Shown here: positions 36,294 to 43,932 of the stretch, one piece after another
How the letters are laid out: each line of letters opens with the position of its first letter
How positions within the stretch are numbered: position 1 is the first letter of the stretch
Assembly: GCF_000427465.1 (NCBI RefSeq)
Contig: NZ_ATYB01000008.1
Coordinates: 744,001-808,000 of the forward strand
DNA from: Sinorhizobium arboris LMG 14919
GTDB taxonomy: Bacteria > Pseudomonadota > Alphaproteobacteria > Rhizobiales > Rhizobiaceae
Reading direction: 5' to 3'
DNA: 64,000 nt
Program-made: the position numbers and the translations under genes
The notes under the pieces: model-generated
The model's input: only the letters and a program-made list of their open reading frames with translations
Databases searched by the model: none
What the model was told of the DNA's origin: nothing

Positions 36294-38534
36294 TCACGCA
36301 CGCCCGACGGCGCTTCGAATTCGGTCCCTCGTAAAAGGCAGATCGTAAAGGCGCTTGCCGGTCGCATTTTTGATCGCATTGGCGACGGCTGCGGCGGCCG
36401 GGCCCTGGGCCGCCTCCCCGGTGCCGAGGAAAGGTTCCCCCGGACGCTCGATGATATGGACCTCCACGCTCTCCGGCACACTGGCGAAACGCAGGATGGG
36501 ATAGCTGGACCAATCGGTGCTGGTGATCCTGGTCCGGTCGAAGGTCACAGCCTCATAGAGCGTCCAGCTGATCGCCTGCAGAATCCCGCCTTCGGTCTGA
36601 TTGCGGATGCCGTCCGGGTTGACGATCTCGCCGCTGTCGATGGCGGAAACGGCGCGGATCACATGAACACGGCCCGTCTCGGGCTCGACATCCACCTCCA
36701 TCGCCACCGCCAGATAGGCGGCAAGGTTCTTGTAGCGGGCGAAGCCGAAGCCGCGTCCGCGGTTGCGGGGCATTTGCGCCTTGTCCCAGCCGAACCGCTC
36801 CGCGGCCAGCTCGATCACGGCACGGGCCCTCGCATCGTCCATGTGGCGGAGGCGGAATTCGACCGGGTCTGCTTCGGCCATCAACGCCAGTTCGTCGATC
36901 GTGCTTTCGATCGCGAAAACATTGGCGTAGGCCCCGAGCGCGCGAAGCGCCGATACGCGAAGCGGCATCTCGGCCAGGAAATGCCAGAGCACGCGCTTGT
37001 TCGGGATCACATAGAGCGGATTGGCATTCCGGTCGCCGTTGCCCGCCGGGCTGATATTGAGCTTGGCAGGCTTCGGCTGGAAGGCTTCGGCCTTGTGGCG
37101 CGCCGCCAGGAGCGCACCGGCTCCGCCCGGCCGGGTGGAGTGGGTATTGCTCCAGAGGTCATAGGCCCAGCTGGCGATCCTGCCCTGGTCGTCCAGTGCG
37201 GCGCTGACCTTCATGAGCATTGCAGGACCATAGGGTTCCCAGCTGTGCTCCTGCTCCCGCATCCACTGGACCCGGATCGGCTTGCCCGGCAATTTGCTGG
37301 CGATAAGGGCCGCATCGGCCGCTGCGTCATCGGCGCCATTGTGACCGTAACAGCCCGAACCTTCCATATGGATGACATGGACCCTGTCTTCGGGCATCGC
37401 CAGCATCTCGGCGATCGCCGCCCGATCGGGAAAGACGCCCTGCGTGTGCGACCAGACCTCCAATGACCCGTCCGCCTTCATCCGCGCGACGGCGCAGGAC
37501 GGACCGATCGAGCCATGGATCTGATAGGGCCGGCTAAACGTCGCCTCGAAGACCTTGCCATCAGACGAAAGCATGCCGGCCTCGGCAACCGTTCCCACCT
37601 CGCTCTCGAGCCTCTGCAGTTCCGCCGGCAGGTCGGTCTGGTCGGGGAGCGTCTCGCTTTCCTGCCACCGAGCGGCCGCCGACAGCACGCGCATGGCGTT
37701 CACCGCCTGGAACTCTTTCGAGGCCACCACCGCCAGGAAATTGCCGTCGCGCACGACCGAGACGACTCCCGGCAGCGCTTCGGCGGCGCTCGCATCCACC
37801 TCCGCAAGCCGGGCAGCGGGGCTCGGAGGGCGCACGACGCGCGCATGCAGCATACCTTCCAGGCGAAGATCATGAACATAGGCCGGCTGTCCGGTTACCT
37901 TACCGGGAATGTCGACGCGCGGCAGTGTTTTGCCCATCACGCGGAAAGTACCAGGCGGCTTCAAGGCCGATTGCGGTTGAGCTTCCACGTGCAGCATCTG
38001 TCCGGAAACGAGCTCGCCATAGGTCGCCCGCCGTCCGTCTTTTGCCAGCACCGCCTTGTTTTCCGCCCTGAGTTCCGTTGCTGCCGTGCCGAAGCGCCTG
38101 GAGGCTTCGGCCAAAAGCAGGGCCCGCACCTGCGCCGCAGCGTTCCTGATGGCGGTACCGCTGTTTTGCATCGATTGGCTGCCGGCCGTGAAGCCTTCAT
38201 TCGGGGTTCGTCCGGTGTCGGCCGTTATCAGCCGGATTTCCGCGGGATCGACTTCGAGCTCCTCGGCGGCGACCTGCAACAGGGCCGTTCGAATGCCCTG
38301 GCCGAGTTCCACCTTGCCGGTGAAGACCGTCACGGAATTGTCGGGGTCGATGCGTATCCACGAATCGAGCAAGCGCTCGTCGTCAAGGCTGCCCGGCAGC
38401 GACACGGGCGGAGCCGGCGGCATTGCCGGCAGCGGCTCCTGGGCAAATGCACGGCCGAGCGAGAAACTGACGACAAGCCCGCCGGCGCCGCCGATGAGGC
38501 TGCGGCGGGTGATCTCTTCCTGAAGAATGCCCAT
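36294..38534 (-). CDS. Molybdenum-cofactor large subunit of an exported aldehyde/heteroaromatic hydroxylase
   Basis: A 746-residue protein of the aldehyde oxidase/isoquinoline 1-oxidoreductase beta (IorB) family. The N-terminus carries a Tat signal (TRRSLIGG at 9-16), so it is exported folded with cofactor. The GKVELGQGIRTAL molybdopterin-binding segment and the C-terminal GTGEAAQGPAA with the catalytic-type Glu are visible. Its start overlaps the 2Fe-2S subunit gene. With the triheme cytochrome c it forms an NdhSL/cytochrome-type complex that passes electrons to the respiratory chain. The substrate is unknown; aldehydes or N-heteroaromatics such as nicotinate are typical. Confidence 0.88.
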   Translation of the reverse strand: MGILQEEITRRSLIGGAGGLVVSFSLGRAFAQEPLPAMPPAPPVSLPGSLDDERLLDSWIRIDPDNSVTVFTGKVELGQGIRTALLQVAAEELEVDPAEIRLITADTGRTPNEGFTAGSQSMQNSGTAIRNAAAQVRALLLAEASRRFGTAATELRAENKAVLAKDGRRATYGELVSGQMLHVEAQPQSALKPPGTFRVMGKTLPRVDIPGKVTGQPAYVHDLRLEGMLHARVVRPPSPAARLAEVDASAAEALPGVVSVVRDGNFLAVVASKEFQAVNAMRVLSAAARWQESETLPDQTDLPAELQRLESEVGTVAEAGMLSSDGKVFEATFSRPYQIHGSIGPSCAVARMKADGSLEVWSHTQGVFPDRAAIAEMLAMPEDRVHVIHMEGSGCYGHNGADDAAADAALIASKLPGKPIRVQWMREQEHSWEPYGPAMLMKVSAALDDQGRIASWAYDLWSNTHSTRPGGAGALLAARHKAEAFQPKPAKLNISPAGNGDRNANPLYVIPNKRVLWHFLAEMPLRVSALRALGAYANVFAIESTIDELALMAEADPVEFRLRHMDDARARAVIELAAERFGWDKAQMPRNRGRGFGFARYKNLAAYLAVAMEVDVEPETGRVHVIRAVSAIDSGEIVNPDGIRNQTEGGILQAISWTLYEAVTFDRTRITSTDWSSYPILRFASVPESVEVHIIERPGEPFLGTGEAAQGPAAAAVANAIKNATGKRLYDLPFTRDRIRSAVGRA

Positions 38535-39037
38535 CAGCCGGCGCTCCCTTGATCAGTGGCAGGCAACGAGGCGGCCCGCATCAATTCGCCGGCGCGCCGG
38601 ATCGCCGCCAGAATCCGCAAATGGGTGCCGCAACGACAGAGGTTGATCGCCAGCGCCTCTCGGATCTCCTCTTCGCTTGGCTGCGCATTACGGCGCAAAA
38701 GCGCGTGGGCGCTCATCATCATGCCCGGAATGCAATAGCCGCATTGCGCCGCCTGCAGCTCGATAAAGGCCTCCTGCAGCGGCCCCGGCTCGTCGATCGT
38801 TCCCAGGCCCTCGATGGTGGTGATCTCCCGCCCTTCCAGCAGCATCACCGGCACCATGCAGGAAAGCACCGCCTCGCCATCGACGACGACGGTGCAGGAG
38901 CCGCACTGCCCAAGGCCGCAGCCGTATTTGGCCCCGTTGAGCGCCAGCTCGTCACGCAGCACGTAGAGCAGCGGCGTCGCCGGGTCTGCCTCGATCCGAT
39001 GCGGGCTGCCGTTGACTGAAAGCGATACCATCTTCAA
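38534..39037 (-). CDS. 2Fe-2S subunit of the exported molybdenum hydroxylase
   Basis: A 167-residue small subunit. The plant-ferredoxin-type cluster (CGLGQCGSCTV, then LSC) and the second cluster motifs QCGYCIPGM and CRCGTH are intact. It has no signal peptide and would ride out with the Tat-targeted partner. It overlaps both neighbours (4 nt with the cytochrome gene, 1 nt with the large subunit gene). Confidence 0.92.
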   Translation of the reverse strand: MKMVSLSVNGSPHRIEADPATPLLYVLRDELALNGAKYGCGLGQCGSCTVVVDGEAVLSCMVPVMLLEGREITTIEGLGTIDEPGPLQEAFIELQAAQCGYCIPGMMMSAHALLRRNAQPSEEEIREALAINLCRCGTHLRILAAIRRAGELMRAASLPATDQGSAG

Positions 39038-40422
39038 TCCTCCTCGGCGCCGACATGGTGCGGCGCCCTTTCAATGCCGTCGGAGGGCCGGACTGCCACC
39101 TTGTAGGTCCCGGAACGGGTTCTGGCCGTCTGCTCGACGAGCCCCGCCCAGGGTGGTTCCTCCGAGAACCGCTCGCGCATGTAGGCAAGGAGGTCGGCCA
39201 CCTGCTGATCGTTGAGCAGATGGCGGAAAGCCGGCATCACGGCGCTCGCCTCTCCGTCGGCCGGCGGCAGGCCGAACAGCACCACGTTGACGATATTTTG
39301 CGGGTTCGGCGCATTGACGGCGGTGCTGAGTTCGAAATTCAGCCCTCCGAAGGGCTGGCGCCGCCCGCTCTCGTGACAGCTTGCACAGGCGGCAAGGTAG
39401 ATCGCCTCGCCGGGGTGACCGCCTGCCGCACTGACCGGGGAGCGCTGGCTGTCCGCGGCCTGCTCCCGGTGGTCTCCTTCGAACTGCTCGCGCAACTGCG
39501 CCGCCCTTTGCGCGCGTTCCGGCGCAGGAGCGCCCATGATCGACATGACATAAGTAGCGATCGCCGCGATATCGCTGTCCGGCAGGAAGCCGAGATTGCC
39601 CGTCACCTCAGCCATCGGTCCGCGCGAAACGCCATGGAATTCGTGCCAGCCATTGCGAAGGTAGAAGGCGAGGCTTCCCTCGTCCCAGGGGATCGGAGCC
39701 TTCGACTCCGTGTTGATCGCATAGGCCTGCCAGCCCTCCGCTTCACCGCCGCCGAAATGCCGCTCACCGTCTTCGGCGCCGAGAGCGTTGCGCGGCGTGT
39801 GGCAAGCGCCGCAATGGCCGAGGCCCTCGGCAAGATAGCGGCCGCGGTTCCATGCCTCGCCCTGGCCGCGATCCGTTTCCTGTTCGCCGCTGTCGAGGAA
39901 AAGCAGTTTCCAGCCGGCAAGCAGGGGCCGGAACCTCAGGGGAAACGGAAGGTCGTTCTCCGGCGCTTCGGCTTTCACTGCGACACGGGTCATGACAAAA
40001 GCATAGAGGGCGCGATTGTCCTCTGCCGAAACACGCGTGAAGTGCTCATAGGGGAATGCGGGGTAGAGGTGCCTTCCCTCCCGGTCGACACCTTCCCTCA
40101 TGGCACGCTCGAAGGCCGCCTCGCTCCAGCCGCCGATGCCCGTTTCGCGATCAGGGGTGATGTTGGTGGAATAGATCGTGCCGAACGGGGTGGGCAATGC
40201 AAGACCGCCGGCAAATGCCGGTCTCCCCGGGACCGTGTGGCAGGCGATACAGTTGCCGAGCGCCGCCAGTTGCGCCCCCTTGGCGACGAGTTCCGGAGCA
40301 AAGCGCGCCTCTGCCGCCGCGGTGTCTTCGGGGATCTCCGAACGCCACGCAAATAAAAGGAAAGCAGCGGCAGCCACAAAGATGACCACCACGATGGCGA
40401 TCGCCACCCTCAAAGCTCGCAT
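39034..40422 (-). CDS. Triheme cytochrome c subunit of the exported molybdenum hydroxylase
   Basis: A 462-residue protein with one N-terminal membrane anchor (residues about 5-25) and three CxxCH heme sites: CIACH 58-62, CGACH 204-208 and CASCH 346-350. This architecture matches the cytochrome subunits of membrane aldehyde dehydrogenases and nicotinate dehydrogenase complexes. It is the first gene of the operon and starts 24 nt downstream of a motif fitting the EcfG/RpoE2 consensus. Confidence 0.92.
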   Translation of the reverse strand: MRALRVAIAIVVVIFVAAAAFLLFAWRSEIPEDTAAAEARFAPELVAKGAQLAALGNCIACHTVPGRPAFAGGLALPTPFGTIYSTNITPDRETGIGGWSEAAFERAMREGVDREGRHLYPAFPYEHFTRVSAEDNRALYAFVMTRVAVKAEAPENDLPFPLRFRPLLAGWKLLFLDSGEQETDRGQGEAWNRGRYLAEGLGHCGACHTPRNALGAEDGERHFGGGEAEGWQAYAINTESKAPIPWDEGSLAFYLRNGWHEFHGVSRGPMAEVTGNLGFLPDSDIAAIATYVMSIMGAPAPERAQRAAQLREQFEGDHREQAADSQRSPVSAAGGHPGEAIYLAACASCHESGRRQPFGGLNFELSTAVNAPNPQNIVNVVLFGLPPADGEASAVMPAFRHLLNDQQVADLLAYMRERFSEEPPWAGLVEQTARTRSGTYKVAVRPSDGIERAPHHVGAEED

Positions 40423-40445
40423 CGGGAATCTCCGCCGATAGCGGG

Positions 40446-40471
40446 AAACGCCGCAATTGCCGATCTGTTCC
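40446..40471 (-). promoter_or_regulatory. EcfG/RpoE2-like promoter for the cytochrome c operon
   Basis: On the minus strand GGAAC (40471-40467) is followed after 18 bases by TT (40448-40447), within GCGTTT. This fits the S. meliloti RpoE2 consensus GGAAC-N18/19-TT. The start codon is 24 bases downstream, with a GGCGGAG ribosome-binding site between. Confidence 0.55.
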
Positions 40472-40507
40472 GAGCGGCTTTGATGTTTGCGCGACGTAGC
40501 GCAGACC

Positions 40508-40533
40508 GGAACAGATGCGCGCGCCTGTGGTTA
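40508..40533 (+). promoter_or_regulatory. EcfG/RpoE2-like promoter for the small ORF at 40565
   Basis: GGAAC at 40508-40512, 18 bases, then TT at 40531-40532 (GGTTAC). GGAGGAG and the ATG at 40565 follow at suitable distance. Together with the minus-strand motif it forms a divergent pair sharing ATCTGTTCCG/CGGAACAGAT arms. Confidence 0.55.
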
Positions 40534-40564
40534 CACAGCGAGCCATATCGGAGGAGTTCCCAAA

Positions 40565-40738
40565 ATGAGCAAGACCAATGTCGAGCAAGCCCAGAAGGAT
40601 GCACGAAAGCAGGCCGAAAACACGAGCGGCGGCGGCCATTTGGGTGGCACCTATTACGGCCAGGAGCCGGATGCCAAGACAGCGACGACTGTGAAGAAGA
40701 AGGGTGACAAGGCAAGGCCGAACGACGGCGGGAATTAA
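40565..40738 (+). CDS. Small hydrophilic protein (57 aa), possible stress protein
   Basis: Begins MSKTNVEQAQKDARKQAE and ends KARPNDGGN; rich in Lys, Gln and Gly with no membrane helix, probably disordered. Preceded by GGAGGAG at a good distance. The EcfG-like promoter just upstream suggests induction in general stress. I do not recognise a named family. Confidence 0.7.
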   Translation: MSKTNVEQAQKDARKQAENTSGGGHLGGTYYGQEPDAKTATTVKKKGDKARPNDGGN

Positions 40739-40771
40739 CCTTGCCGCAATCAAGGATCCAGGAGGTCTCCC

Positions 40772-41035
40772 ATGCCCGTCTATCAGCGGCTTCCGGCAAG
40801 GCCCGTGCCGGGCGCCATGGTCGTGAAACTCTACCACTCCGGCGATACGGTGCGGGGATATGTGCGAAAGGTCACCGATCCCTCCGAGGATGACGTCATT
40901 TTTCCCGGAGAAGAAATGGAGGCTGAGTCGGCCTTCAGGCTGGCGGCAAGCCACAGCGAAGGCTCAATCCCCGTCTATGTCGAGCTCGTCGAGGACGTCG
41001 AATGGGATCCGTCCTGGGGCACATTGACCGGCTGA
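40772..41035 (+). CDS. Conserved small hypothetical protein (87 aa)
   Basis: A short soluble protein beginning MPVYQRLPARPVPGAMVVKLYH. A good ribosome-binding site (AGGAGG) precedes the ATG. It lies 33 nt after the small stress-like ORF and is probably co-transcribed. No motif points to a function. Confidence 0.65.
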   Translation: MPVYQRLPARPVPGAMVVKLYHSGDTVRGYVRKVTDPSEDDVIFPGEEMEAESAFRLAASHSEGSIPVYVELVEDVEWDPSWGTLTG

Positions 41036-41046
41036 TATCGACAGAG

Positions 41047-41637
41047 TCACGCACGGCCGCCGGCGGCAATCCCTGAGCGCAGCTCCCGGAAAGTGACCGA
41101 ATAGCGCAGGCGCTCTACCGGCGGGATGGAATGCTCCCATTCGGATCTCGCAGTGCCGGAGAGAAGATATGCCGAGCCCGGCTCGAGAATGACGGAGGTC
41201 CGCTCCCAGCCGCCGGCCCGCTTTCGGCGTAGCCTGAATGTGCAGGAGGCGAGCAGCGATACCCCGACGTCATCGCCGAACACCGGCTTGTCCCTGTGCC
41301 AGCCGATCGGGGCCCCGACATCGTATTCGGTGACCAGCGCCTGCTGAAGTCGCTCCGCCGGCAGTCCGGCAAAGTCGGCCGCCAGTTGCCTGAGCGGCAG
41401 AAGCAGCGGGGGAATGGCATCGATCTCCCGGACCGATTCCGTGTCGAAATCGTACTTCCAACCGAATGAAACCACGCGCCTCTTGCCCTCGTAGCCGTGA
41501 AAGTCGAAAGGCTTGAAGGGGAGCCCCGGCAGCGCCTCCAGCAGTGCCTCCTGGAGCTTCTGCGGAACGATACCCGCTTGGTAGCGGAAGCCGTCAGGCA
41601 GATTGCCGGGCGGGTTTCCGAACAGGTCTCCTTGCAT
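41047..41637 (-). CDS. AlkB-like Fe(II)/2-oxoglutarate-dependent dioxygenase
   Basis: A 196-residue protein from the ATG at 41637 (MQGDLFG). The iron triad is visible as His-x-Asp in GWHRDKP and His in WEHSIPP, with the 2-oxoglutarate Arg pair in RLRYSVTFR. This is the signature of AlkB-type oxidative demethylases acting on alkylated nucleic acids. An upstream ATG at 41652 adds five residues. Monocistronic and convergent with the small ORFs. Confidence 0.85.
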   Translation of the reverse strand: MQGDLFGNPPGNLPDGFRYQAGIVPQKLQEALLEALPGLPFKPFDFHGYEGKRRVVSFGWKYDFDTESVREIDAIPPLLLPLRQLAADFAGLPAERLQQALVTEYDVGAPIGWHRDKPVFGDDVGVSLLASCTFRLRRKRAGGWERTSVILEPGSAYLLSGTARSEWEHSIPPVERLRYSVTFRELRSGIAAGGRA

Positions 41638-41720
41638 TGAATCACCTCGCATTCGACGCAGGCCCTCACCTCGAACAGCAACCGAGCCCGCACGTTCCCG
41701 CAGCGCAAAGCAGAAACGCT

Positions 41721-42215
41721 CTACCGCGCGGATTGGGGGAGAATGTCAGCCAGGCTGACCGGACGCAGGCCTCTCGCATCCACTCCCACATCGAACTGCC
41801 GCGGCATCGGCTTCAACCTGCCATGGGAGTGCCCGTGCAGATTGATCGACTTCTTTCCCATCTGGTTCCAGGTCCGGAACGGATAATGGCATAGGACGAG
41901 CAGCCGCCCATCGACCACCAGCTCCGCATAATGCTGCACGCTGTGCCAGCCGCTCGCCCCGGTCGTGTCGATCGGATCGTTGTTGCCCACGATCAGATGC
42001 TTGCGGCCGTTCAGCCTGGACAGAAGATCTTCGGCAAGGCCGGCTCTCTTTGCCGCGAAGTCGCCAAGGTGCCAGACGTCGTCCTGCGGCGAGACGGTTT
42101 CGTTCCAATTGGCGATCAGGGCGGCATCATGCTCGGGCATGTTGGAAAATGGACGGCGGTCGATGCGAAGCACACGCGGGTCGCCGTAATGCGTGTCGCC
42201 CGTGAAATAGATCAT
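41721..42215 (-). CDS. Calcineurin-like metallophosphoesterase
   Basis: A 164-residue phosphoesterase from the ATG at 42215 (MIYFTGDTHYGD). Metal-binding motifs occur in order: GDTHYGD, WHLGDF, VGNND (in place of GNHD), CHYPF and LHGHSHG. The frame is open upstream to 42581, but that part overlaps the divergent paoA region and is not family-like; the ATG at 42284 is a lesser alternative. Substrate unknown. Confidence 0.8.
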   Translation of the reverse strand: MIYFTGDTHYGDPRVLRIDRRPFSNMPEHDAALIANWNETVSPQDDVWHLGDFAAKRAGLAEDLLSRLNGRKHLIVGNNDPIDTTGASGWHSVQHYAELVVDGRLLVLCHYPFRTWNQMGKKSINLHGHSHGRLKPMPRQFDVGVDARGLRPVSLADILPQSAR

Positions 42216-42384
42216 CTCGACAATCGTTGTCCCTGCCCGGCCACCGCGGTCTCGCCGCGTGCGAATAATCTTCGGAACATTCATCCGATTGCCGGGTTCT
42301 GGCAACCCCTGCCGCCTCGCGCGACTGACCTGCGCCGCTCCGGGCGCGAGATGGGCGGCCGATGCAAATCGAGAGGGTGTGCTC

Positions 42385-42951
42385 ATGCCATCTCCCCACC
42401 CAACGCCGAAGGCGGCACCCATCCCGCCTGCCGGCTCAGCGCTGATCCTGCTGAAGATCAACGGCGTCGACCATTCGCTGTCGATCGACCCGCGCACCTC
42501 CCTGCTGGACGTTCTGCGCGAGCACTTGAGCCTTACCGGGCCCAAGAAGGGATGCAACCAGGGGGCCTGCGGGGCCTGCACGGTTCTGGTGGACGACCAG
42601 CGCGTTCTGTCCTGCCTGTCGCTGGCGGTTCAGCTCGAAGGCCGGAAGATCACCACGATCGAAGGCATTGCCAACGGCGAGCTTCACCCGCTTCAGGCCG
42701 CCTTCATTGAGCATGACGGTTTCCAATGCGGGTATTGCACGCCCGGCCAGATCTGTTCGGCGATCGGAATGTTCCAAGAATTTCAGAACGGCTTGCCGAG
42801 CGCCGTGACCGGGGACGTGGCCGCAGCCGCGATCGAGTTCTCGGATGCTGAGATCAAGGAACGCATGAGCGGCAATCTCTGCCGTTGCGGGGCGTATGTC
42901 GGCATCTGCGAGGCGATCCACAGCGCCTTTGACCGCGAGGTGGGGAAATGA
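42385..42951 (+). CDS. paoA: PaoA-type 2Fe-2S subunit of a cytosolic/periplasmic aldehyde oxidoreductase
   Basis: A 188-residue iron-sulfur subunit with both clusters: CNQGACGACTV, LSC, QCGYCTPGQ and CRCGAY. The start at 42385 follows GAGAGGG. Residues 1-25 (PSPHPTPKAAPIPP) are a short Pro-rich leader and lack a twin-arginine motif, unlike E. coli PaoA, so export is unlikely. It overlaps paoB by 4 nt. Confidence 0.88.
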   Translation: MPSPHPTPKAAPIPPAGSALILLKINGVDHSLSIDPRTSLLDVLREHLSLTGPKKGCNQGACGACTVLVDDQRVLSCLSLAVQLEGRKITTIEGIANGELHPLQAAFIEHDGFQCGYCTPGQICSAIGMFQEFQNGLPSAVTGDVAAAAIEFSDAEIKERMSGNLCRCGAYVGICEAIHSAFDREVGK

Positions 42952-43931
42952 AGAGCTTCGCCTATACGAGGGCGGCTGATCTGGAAAGCGCGGTGCAGCT
43001 CCTCTCCAAGACGCCGAATGCGAAGCTCCTCGGCGGCGGCACCAACCTTGTCGATCTGATGCGCGAGAACATCGAACAGCCGGACGCGCTGGTTGATGTG
43101 ACCGGGCTGCCCCTGGACCGAATTGAAGAGCGGCCGGACGGCGGCCTTGTTATCGGTGCGACGGTGAGGAACACGGCGGTCGCCAGCCATCCGGTGGTGC
43201 GGGACCGCTATCCGCTTCTGGCTCAGGCGGTCGTGTTCGGGGCATCGGGCCAGATCCGCAATATGGCGACGGTTGCGGGCAACCTCATGCAGCGGACGCG
43301 TTGCCTCTATTTCTACGACCACGCCGCCCGCTGCAACAAGCGTGTACCGGGAGCGGGATGCGATGCGATCGGAGGCTTCAATCGGATGCACGCGATCCTC
43401 GGGGCATCGGACAGCTGCATCGCCACACATCCGTCCGATATGTGCGTCGCCCTGGCGGCTCTCGATGCGAAGGTGAACGTCGTCGGGCCGAGCGGCGAAC
43501 GCGCGATTGCCTTCGGGGACTTCCACAGTTTGCCGGGGGATACACCCCATATCGAGACCGACCTGCAGCCCGGCGAACTCATCACCGGCGTCGAGATCCC
43601 GCCGCTCAGCTTTGCCAGGCGCTCGCTTTACAGGAAGGTCCGCGACCGCGCGAGCTATGCTTTTGCCCTGGTCAGCGTGGCCGCCGCTCTGGAGGTCGAC
43701 GACGGCAAGGTCAGGAACATCCGCCTGGCACTCGGCGGCGTGGCCCACAAGCCGTGGCGGGCTACCGAAGCCGAGCGCGTTCTGGCGGGAGCGAACGCTG
43801 GCGCGGAGAGCTTCAGACAGGCGGCGGAAGCCGAACTCGCGCCGGCAAGAGGTCTCGCCCATAACGAGTTCAAAATCGAGCTGGCGAAGCGCACGATCGT
43901 CGGCGTGCTGAGCGAGTTGGCGGGAGGGTAA
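42948..43931 (+). CDS. paoB: PaoB-type FAD subunit of aldehyde oxidoreductase
   Basis: A 327-residue FAD-binding subunit of the CO dehydrogenase medium-chain family (AKLLGGGTNLVDLM for FAD, GQIRNMATVAGNLMQ). It has the extra four-cysteine insertion typical of E. coli PaoB: RTRCLYFYDHAARCNKR, GAGCDAIGG and ASDSCIA, which there binds a 4Fe-4S cluster. It lies between paoA and paoC with minimal gaps. Confidence 0.88.
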   Translation: MKSFAYTRAADLESAVQLLSKTPNAKLLGGGTNLVDLMRENIEQPDALVDVTGLPLDRIEERPDGGLVIGATVRNTAVASHPVVRDRYPLLAQAVVFGASGQIRNMATVAGNLMQRTRCLYFYDHAARCNKRVPGAGCDAIGGFNRMHAILGASDSCIATHPSDMCVALAALDAKVNVVGPSGERAIAFGDFHSLPGDTPHIETDLQPGELITGVEIPPLSFARRSLYRKVRDRASYAFALVSVAAALEVDDGKVRNIRLALGGVAHKPWRATEAERVLAGANAGAESFRQAAEAELAPARGLAHNEFKIELAKRTIVGVLSELAGG

Positions 43932-43932
43932 G

